From NCBI RefSeq assembly GCF_019320115.1, contig NC_089589.1:19407641-19471640 (forward strand): a stretch of DNA of 64,000 bases. Direction: 5' to 3'. Positions 57,160 through 64,000 of the stretch are shown piece after piece. Position 1 is the first letter of the stretch; each line of letters begins with the position of its first letter. The notes under the pieces are model-generated. The model worked only from the letters and a program-made list of their open reading frames with translations, had not been told where the DNA came from and did no database searches. The translations under genes and the position numbers were made by a program. This DNA comes from Miscanthus floridulus (lineage: Eukaryota > Streptophyta > Magnoliopsida > Poales > Poaceae).

Positions 57160-57171
57160 GACGATTGTGGT

Positions 57172-57190
57172 GTCCCACCGAGCGTGCCAA
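57172..57190 (-). other. Primer binding site, element D
   Basis: Minus strand TTGGCACGCTCGGTGGGAC, seven bases inside the 5' LTR end at 57198. Confidence 0.7.
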
Positions 57191-57197
57191 AAACGTG

Positions 57198-58990
57198 TGT
57201 CGACACAGAATTTTCGTCCTATGCCGAGGACACACGCAGCAAGCCAGAAGGGTCTGCTCGATGGAGCAGATCCGCCTAGCTTCAGCGCAGGGATGGTCGA
57301 TCCTGCGCAATCCTCCTGAGATGTGCCAGTCAATTTGACCCTGCAATTGACAAGGAGAGAAAGTTTATCAGTAATTAAGGGTGGAACTTGCCGGTGTTGC
57401 CAGACAGTTCCGAATGTGCGGCTATGAGAGCCGATATGAAAGGAGATCGACTAAATAGTCAATTCTGGCATATTCATGAGAATAAAACGGTTAAAACTCA
57501 TTGGGTTGTATAAGAAGAATCGGTTATCATACAAGATAGATATCATTATTTAAACAAACATTAATCAATGGCAATAAGATATCAACAATGATCGGTTTAT
57601 GCTGAGCCAATGATCACAAGTAACCGAACCCCTTTTTATATAAAGAAACAATTCAACACTATTTAACCGTTTAATGAAGATAAACCTAATGAACATGTTA
57701 GATCTCATCTATCGCCATAACCAGTGGGGCATGAGGCAGAATCATGCAGGCCATAGAAACAACAATAGACTCGATGACCCTAACTCATTACTAATATCAG
57801 TGCGGCATAAGGCAGAATCATGCAGGCCATAATACAATAATAAGATCATGGGGCTAACACATCTTTCAACCTATCTTTACTTCAACGGTCTCATGATGCG
57901 AACTATTTGTGAAAGCATTCGATATTGGCTAAAATAGCCGATTCAGGATAGCGCACAGTTAGGGTCACGCCTTACCAAGAATAGATCTACTAAATAACGA
58001 TCCCCACTCCACGGCGCTAACAGTGGGGTGTGAGGCAGAATCACACAGGCCATGATAATGGGCCATGGAACGGTTTTCGCTAGCCAATAGATCTACTCAA
58101 GACGCAACATGCCTTAACAGCACGCTATGCACGATTAAGATTGATATAAAACAGCCGATAAAAACATAACTCATCGTTTAGGGTGTGGATTAGGTCAGCT
58201 CTAGATTAGCAAACGATGGGTTAAATAAGATATAAGGCCGATCCAAATCAATCTCAATCGGGCAGAGTGATATTGCTGTAATTAGATAAACAATGAAAGC
58301 AACAAGCAATATCGGTAACTTAATGAATCTACCAAAGACTGCCATTCTAAGGTAGAGCGGATAACTTGACCTTGATCTAGTTCATGCAGTGGGGGTCGAC
58401 CGGATCAATGCAGCCATACTTGAACTAGACAAGAATCGATAACTAACTTATACCAGAGTCGCAGTGGAGGTCAACCGGATCGATGCAGCCATACGAACAG
58501 AGGTATAAGCCATGACGGTACTTACAACAAGCAGTGGAGGATCGATGCAACCGTACTTGCTGAAGAACTCACTGAGATCTACTCTACTCCTACTCCTAAA
58601 GGGTGGCCGAAGCTGAAAAAAGTAATTGACTTGTATTTGATTGATTGGTTGTCCTTTTACAATAACCGGGGTTTGATATTTATACCCGGGACCTGCGTAT
58701 GACTCCTGTCTAAGCACGACTCATCACAATTTTTGACCCTTAAAGAAAACATTCCTAATTTAAGATAATTTGGACTCTAATCTTTCCCTTTTTGTAGAGT
58801 CCAACATGTTTCATCCTGGTGCTGAACGTAGCCTTTATCGTTATCCGCTGGCGCATATCTGAAGAAAGCCGATTCCAGTTTTTGCATCCAAATCAGCTGG
58901 TTCCGATTTGCACGCAATTGATTCCTTGATGACATGATCTTGGGAGCTTTCGAGTCCTTGTGACTCTTCTTCCAAATTTTGGTGTAAACA
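57198..58990 (-). repeat. Element D 5' LTR
   Basis: 1,793 bp, closely similar to 47408-49208. The third GCAGTGGAGG...ATCGATGCA block (58532) lacks ~11 bp present in the other LTR. Minus-strand TATA at 58677-58684. Confidence 0.92.
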
Positions 58991-59195
58991 AGATCACCAA
59001 CAAAAAGGGGACATTCACATTGAGAGTGTAGGTACCGAAGATCAACTTGCCGATATATTCACCAAGCCATTAGATGAGAAAAGGTTTTGCAAGCTAAGGA
59101 ATGAGTTGAACATATTGGATTTCTCAAATATGTGTTTATGCACCCCCCACTCATATGACATGCCTCTCCTTCGAGCAATCCAAGGTAAAAGTTGA
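58991..59195 (+). pseudogene. pol: Copia RNase H, C-terminal part
   Basis: Resumes after the second AGATC copy. GTEDQLADIFTKPLDEKRFC is the standard copia RNase H end. It ends at TGA 59193-59195. Confidence 0.85.
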
Positions 59196-60299
59196 TTGGC
59201 ATGGCATACATCCTTGCTAAGGACATGTTTAGTGCATCTAGTCATCTTTCACATTTAATAGGCTCATTCATGAAAATCAAATGAATTAGATGATTGTATG
59301 GTACCACTATTGCCTCTATGCTTGACTTTGGATCTAGTGGTAGCATATGACACGTTTGTTGGCTTGTAAACCTAGTGTTTGATCTAGAAAATGAGCTCTA
59401 AGTGTTTAACTCAACATGGTACAAGATAACCTTTTTTGGAGGTGTGAAGAAGCTTGTCCTTGGATCAAACTGAGTTAAATATCTTTGGCAAGTATTCTAG
59501 ATTGAACCAAATTTGGGTAAATGATCCTCACCCCATTGATTGACATTGATAATCCTAACTTATCTATCATTTAATCCTTTGTGGCCATTGATGACAAAGG
59601 GGGAGAAATAGTGTACAAAGATAGTGAAAAGACAACAAGGGGGAGAGAAACAAAGATGTAAGTGATAGGGGGAGAATTTGACATAGGGGGAGAAATATGA
59701 CAAAGTAAGGGATCAATTAAAATTTTGAGCACACAAGTAGGGGGAGCAAGCTCATAAACTTGATTGATGCATTTGAATGTGCATTTCATATGTTTGCTTG
59801 CATGGCACAAGTTTTAAATTTCAATATCCATGCTTGTGTGGTGTATGCTAGTTGTAGGTTTGAATGATGAAATGAAAAACTAGCATGCATAGGTTAAGTA
59901 ACTAGACTCATGCTCAAATTATGAAAACTAGACCCTTACTTCTAATATTGATCTCACAAGGTATTCTAGTTTCTGTGTATGTCTAGTTACTAATGATGCT
60001 AAGGATGGTATATTGGTGCACTCCGATTGGTATCACGCTTCAAAGGTCCATCTTTTATACCTTAGCATCATTTGGTAGACATTGTCTCCTATATTTCCTA
60101 TCTAAGCATATGTGCAAGCTACAATCCAAACTCTTAGCACATATGTAGGGGGAGCAATTGCTACCATTTGGGATTCATGAAACTTGTCCATATCCTTTTA
60201 CACATGGTAAATATGCTTGGGCAAGCAACGTGGATTCAATTAAATTCCAATTCATATCTTTGCGTAAGGGTTGTCATCAATTACCAAAAAGGGGGAGAT
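59196..60299 (+). other. Copia 3' untranslated region with repeated polypurine tracts
   Basis: No gene and no envelope-like ORF seen. GGGGGAG words recur at about 59600-59745 (five or six copies), at 60149, and at the terminal AAAAAGGGGGAGA (60286-60299), which is the polypurine tract directly before the 3' LTR. This purine-rich 3' region is typical of SIRE/Maximus-type copia elements. Confidence 0.75.
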
Positions 60300-62411
60300 T
60301 GAAAGCTCTAGTTTGGTTTTGGTGAATTGATGAAACCCTAAGTGCTAACCTAGTTTATCAAAGTGATTGTGAGATAGGTAGCACTACTCCAAGTGGTGAA
60401 GCAAATGAAGATCATGACATGATGATGGTGATGGCATGGTGATGATCAAATGCTTGGACTTGGAAAAGAAGAAAGAAAAACAAAAAGCTCAAGGCAAAGG
60501 TGAAATTGATAGGAGCTTTTTGGTTTAAGTGATCGAGACACTTAGCGAGTGTGATCACATTTAGGATCGATAGCCGTACTATTAAGAGGGGTGAAACTCG
60601 TATCGAAATGCGGTTATCAAAGTACCACTAGATGCTCTAACTCATTGCATATGCATTTAGGATCTAGTGGAGTGCTAACACCCTTGAAAACATTTGTCAA
60701 AATATGCTAAGACATGTGCACAAGGTGATACACTTGGTGGTTGGCACATTTGAGCAAGGGTAAAAAAGATAGAGTTGAAAAGGAGTTAGTCACGCTAGTC
60801 ACAGAGTGACCGGATGAGTCCGGTATGGCTACCGGATGTGTTCGGTATTTTATCCAGACTTCGGGTAGTCAGACAGGAGTGACCGTACGCATCCGGTGTG
60901 GCTACCGGACGTGTCCGATATTTGGACCCGAGGTGAGCGACTAAGTGAAAGTGACCAGACTCTAGCTCAGTGGAGTGACCGGACGCTGACGTGTTACTAT
61001 TTAGCGTCAGGTCAAAGTGATATAGCCACATACAGGATTGCAGAGAGCGACCGGACACATCCGGTGTGAACCAGCAAGTAGTGTTTTCAGCGCTATATTT
61101 GATCGAACTCTAGGAGTGTCCGGTCCGGTGTGACCAGACGCGTCCGATCCAGTGTGACCGGACGCATCCGGTCGGCCCAGAGCGGCTCTGAGAGCTCTCT
61201 GGACTCGACCAGACGCTGCGTCTCCTGCGTCCGGTCCAGTGTGACCGGACTCGTCTGGTCGACCCAAAGCAGCTCTGGGAGCTCTCTAGACTCGACCAGA
61301 CGTTGCGTCTCCCATGTCCAGTCATTTCTAACAGCGCGTCCGATCAAGTAGTATTACTGTGCGCAGAGATAGCCGTTGGGCATAAATGAGGGACACGTGG
61401 CGGTCGGACTGCGACCCGACGCAGCCACCGGACGTGTCCGGTGCACACGACCTGCACGTCCGGTCGTCCCGCAGTCAGCCCAATAATTGAGCCAACGGCT
61501 CTATTGTTTGGGGGTGTCTATAAATATCATTTGGCCGGCTCTAGCTCACTCTCTTGGCCATTTGCATTGACATAGCAACATTGTGAGCTTAGGCAAAGCC
61601 CTCCCACTCATCTCCATCATTGATTCACCATCTTTGTGAGATTGGGAGAGAATCCAAGTGCATTGCTTGAGTATTTGCATCTAGAGGCACTTGGTGTCTG
61701 TGTCTCGTTGTGGGATTCGCTTGTTACTCTAGGTGGTTGCCGCCACCTAGATGGCTTGGAGCAGCGAGGATCGTCGAGCAGAGGTTGGTGATTGTCTCTA
61801 GCTCTGATCGTGGTGATGGTGAGGGGTTCTTGACCTTTTCCCGACGGAGAGCCCAAAGGTACTCTAGTAAATTGCTCGGGGCTTGTGTGATCCTCATCTT
61901 ATGTTGGTTGTGCAGCACCCTATTGAGGGTTTGGCGTGTTATGCCAATTAGCGCATGAACCTCCAAGTGAGTGAATCACCACAACGGGAACTAGCTTGCC
62001 GGCAAGCAAGTGAACCTCGGAAGAAAAATCATTGTGTCTTGATTGTCTCCTTGGTATTCATTGGTATTCACTCATTGATCACTTGCCACGGCGGTATACC
62101 TCTCTACCACCCTCTTGTATTTCATTATACGTTCACTTGAATAGAGCTAGTGGTAGTTAAGACTAGATAGTGTATCATTTGATTGAATTACTCTCACTAG
62201 GTTGATCACCTAGGTATATATATTAGTGACATAGCTTTGTTGAGGTATACTAGAGATCATAGAAAATAGAATTGGGTAGGTGGCTTGCAACCCCAAGTAT
62301 AGTGCTAGCGCAAAATTCGCTTTGCCATCTTATTGACTAATCATTTGTTTTAGTGTTGTTGTAGAAATTTTTAATAGGCTATTCACCCCCTCTAGCCATT
62401 AGGACCTTTCA
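60300..62411 (+). repeat. Copia 3' LTR
   Basis: 2,112 bp, TGAAAGCTC to CTTTCA, followed by GTAGG. Palindrome cluster at about 60795-61470 and TATA at 61518-61526. Confidence 0.92.
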
Positions 62412-62827
62412 GTAGGGGCTGCTATATATAGGTCGGAGCATCAATTCTGGACCCTCAGATCAAACCGACTTGAAAGATCGGCGTAGATGCAATCTAGGAG
62501 GCGGTAGAGAACTGACATTTGAAGGAGGGGTTGATAGGTGGGCCCAGGGGCTGGCCCCACATGGCAGCTACCTGTCCTCTGCTTCGGTGGTTTGCCTTTT
62601 GGAGTCTTCTAGAGTCTTCCCACGTCGGTTTCGCTGCAGATAAACGTGGTTTGCTTTGACGAATAGGCCCTCCTTGATGATTTTCTGAGTAAATCCTCCT
62701 ACAAACACAGATTCACTAAAACTTATGGAATTTATTAATTTAACCCTGAGACCTGTGTTGGTGATCCTTTTATGCATTTATATAAGTTATATTGACAGTT
62801 TATGATGAACGTTAACTACCGTCAACA
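62412..62827 (-). repeat. Outer element, right LTR, second part
   Basis: Resumes the LTR after the copia insertion and ends CCGTCAACA at 62827. It matches 17630-18058, with a ~20-bp gap near 62548 where the left LTR has extra GGCCGG text. Confidence 0.88.
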
Positions 62828-63783
62828 GCGGATCATTTGCCAATGCGGCGGTGTTAGTGTACATCCACAGCCGGGTCAGGCTCCAATGCGATGAAAGTAA
62901 GGACCTAATCATGGATGGATCATAAGCCAATACGGCGGTGTTAGTGTACATCGCAGTCGGTCCTAGATGCTGACGGGGAAGGCTATGACCATCACTATCG
63001 ATAGCTTACCGCAGATGCCAAAATGAGGCTGTGATGAGGGTTACGATGTGGCTGTGAAAGGTTCGAGTGCAGTAGTGATCTAACCTTCATGGGGCATTGT
63101 CCATGATGACAATACAAGGTGGTCGAGGCAGGGCAAGTACATGTGATGGGTCAAAATGAAGATGAAGCAACGGGTGGGGTGAATGAAGATGAAGGAACAA
63201 CAGGGGGGAGAACTAATGGATTCACATTTGGGTTTTTTAGTTGGTCGAACCGCCGCCAAGGCGTCGACACGACCCGAGGGGTGTTGGGAATGGGCTGGGC
63301 GCTTCTAGGTTTGTTGCCAAATGGATGGTCTAGATTGATCGGTAGCGAGAACGGATGGCACGGGATAAGTTAAACAATGTCCATATTAAGCCTACCATTG
63401 CCACACTAATCCAATGCTATAATACGGCGATTGTCAGTGGTTAAACTACTTTAGATTCTCCTAGAAACAACTACAACCGTACATGATAGTTTTTTCCCTT
63501 TTCATTCACAAATATATAGAAAAATTAAAAAACATTCGTCAAGAGATCAAATCCGTGCACTGATATTTGGAAGTAGTATTGGAAAGAACTTGCTTTGCAT
63601 TTCATATAAAAAAAGTGGCATTGAAGAGATCAAATCTGTGCGAATAGAATTTTTTTCATTGATTGATTATATATATCTAACATATAGATACAATTTGGAT
63701 GAGTATATGATTGTACTCGTTCGGAAGCATAATAACTAACCTAAACTATTAAAACTACTTATACTAACTATAAACTACTTAAT
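62828..63783. other. Flank outside the outer element; no gene recognised
   Basis: The first five bases (GCGGA) would be the outer target duplication; the partner is outside the window. GCCAAT(G/A)CGGCGGTGTTAG plus TGTACATC occurs twice, at about 62837 and 62931. The ORF at 63119-63373 has no recognisable domain. The later part is AT-rich, with AAGAGATCAAATC(C/T)GTGC at ~63541 and ~63627. Confidence 0.5.
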
Positions 63784-64000
63784 CTAAATATATGATCCTC
63801 TCGCTGCTCGCCTCGCTCGCTTGGGAGGAGGCGAGGCGAAGTTGAAGTTGGAGTCAGAGTTGTCGGAGTCATCGTCGGCGTCGTCCTCGTCCTCCACCTC
63901 TGGGTCCTCCTTCTCAAAGCTCCACGGAGGTCTATAATCAAACATCCCATCATCGGAGGAGACGTTCTCCTTGGAGGAGTGGTGGGGAGGCAATTCATCC
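63784..64000 (-). CDS. Possible partial gene, C-terminal end, unknown product
   Basis: A minus-strand frame open from the right edge to a stop at 63784-63786, ~71 codons visible. Composition is not repeat-like: HHSSKENVSSDDGMFDYRPP, then an acidic run rich in D and E, then a basic PPKRARRAARGSY end that could act as a nuclear localisation signal. Acidic-then-basic C-termini occur in nuclear proteins and in some transposase-related proteins. It is the only candidate for non-retroelement coding sequence in the window. The start lies outside; no domain is recognised. Confidence 0.35.
   Translation of the reverse strand, partial: DELPPHHSSKENVSSDDGMFDYRPPWSFEKEDPEVEDEDDADDDSDNSDSNFNFASPPPKRARRAARGSYI

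Larger units (their letters stand above)
47408..58990 (-). mobile_element. Gypsy element D (Tat-type with dual RNase H), inserted in copia RNase H
   Basis: On the minus strand it begins TGTTTACACCAAAATTTGG (58990) and ends ATTCTATGTCGACA (47408), with AGATC duplications (47403-47407, 58991-58995). LTRs are 57198-58990 and 47408-49208. It encodes gag, reverse transcriptase, RNase H, a second RNase H and integrase on the minus strand, and an antisense gene on the plus strand near the 3' LTR. The protease is missing. LTR similarity is high by eye, so insertion is fairly recent. It is the only element here with most of gypsy pol. Confidence 0.93.
24123..62411 (+). mobile_element. Ty1/copia element (SIRE/Maximus-like), split by elements C and D
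   Basis: It begins TGAAAGTTC, ends GACCTTTCA, with GTAGG duplications at 24118-24122 and 62412-62416. LTRs are 24123-26214 and 60300-62411. The primer site TGGTATCAGAGC is the initiator-methionine tRNA type. Gene order is gag, protease, integrase, reverse transcriptase, RNase H, as in copia. Long LTRs, a long 3' untranslated region and repeated GGGGGAGAAAT tracts fit the SIRE/Maximus lineage; that lineage call is inference. Without its insertions it is ~10.7 kb. Several frameshifts and stops make it inactive. Confidence 0.92.
1..62827 (-). mobile_element. Outer LTR retrotransposon (left end outside window), host of all other insertions
   Basis: Bases 1-202 recur almost unchanged at 23075-23276, and both copies continue into the same sequence after nested insertions are removed (16984-18058 and 23277-24122 plus 62417-62827). 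These are the two LTRs of one element. Both end on the plus strand in CCGTCAACA. At the left LTR this is followed by AGCTCCCCCACACTT, which reads on the minus strand as a purine-rich tract just before an LTR beginning TGTTGACGG, so the element runs on the minus strand. The left boundary and its target duplication lie outside the window. The family is not recognised; the internal region is heavily decayed. Confidence 0.8.

Noticed and set aside
61130..61351. Plus and minus ORFs in the copia 3' LTR
   Set aside because: They fall in the palindromic CCGGAC cluster and recur in the 5' LTR (24849-25109).
1..64000. tRNA, rRNA, CRISPR arrays, bacterial operons
   Set aside because: None seen; repeats here are LTRs or tandem arrays, and the primer sites only resemble tRNA complements.

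Overview
The window is almost entirely nested LTR retrotransposons from a large plant genome. Lineages and style (Tat-type Ty3/gypsy elements with antisense extra genes, a SIRE/Maximus-like Ty1/copia element, GC-rich tandem arrays in LTRs) point to a grass, probably a panicoid such as the sorghum/sugarcane/maize group; that is inference and the species cannot be read from the sequence. No intact host gene was found. Only the last ~1.2 kb (62828-64000) lies outside the nest, and it holds one possible partial gene end.

Layout, outside to inside. (1) An outer LTR element on the minus strand, its left end beyond the window: left LTR 1-202 plus 16979-18058, degenerate internal region 18059 to ~23070, right LTR ~23075-24122 plus 62412-62827. 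(2) In its left LTR sits gypsy element A (203-16978, +, target duplication CTAGT), which contains gypsy element B (6499-14749, +, GAAAG). (3) In its right LTR sits a copia element (24123-62411, +, GTAGG), itself split by gypsy element C (27623-43615, -, CATCT, inside gag) and gypsy element D (47408-58990, -, AGATC, inside RNase H). (4) Inside C lies element E (30609-35568, -, AATTA), a ~5 kb coding-poor TG...CA unit, perhaps a solo LTR of a large non-coding retrotransposon. Maximum depth is four, and each nested insertion keeps a perfect 5-bp target duplication.

A, B and C lack almost all of pol: gag remnants run directly into the last codons of integrase, so they look non-autonomous. D keeps reverse transcriptase, RNase H, a second (archaeal-type) RNase H and integrase, but has lost protease and has YIND in place of the reverse-transcriptase YxDD motif. 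The copia element has the full gag-PR-IN-RT-RNH order with frameshifts, stops and a damaged protease motif.

The most interesting content is a long gene carried antisense to B and C (10096-13828 on minus; 36265-40104 on plus). It starts with a domain I recognise as the plant 'putative gypsy type transposon' family (Transposase_28) and continues into a charged, coiled-coil-rich region. Comparing the two copies gives five exons and four short introns (74-77 bp) at matching positions with matching phases. D carries a different antisense gene (50205-50964) with a TATA box and an 82-bp in-frame intron, and A keeps the 3' end of another. Element E contains about eight degenerate ~183-bp tandem repeats. 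Everything was read by eye; percent identities and database matches were not computed.
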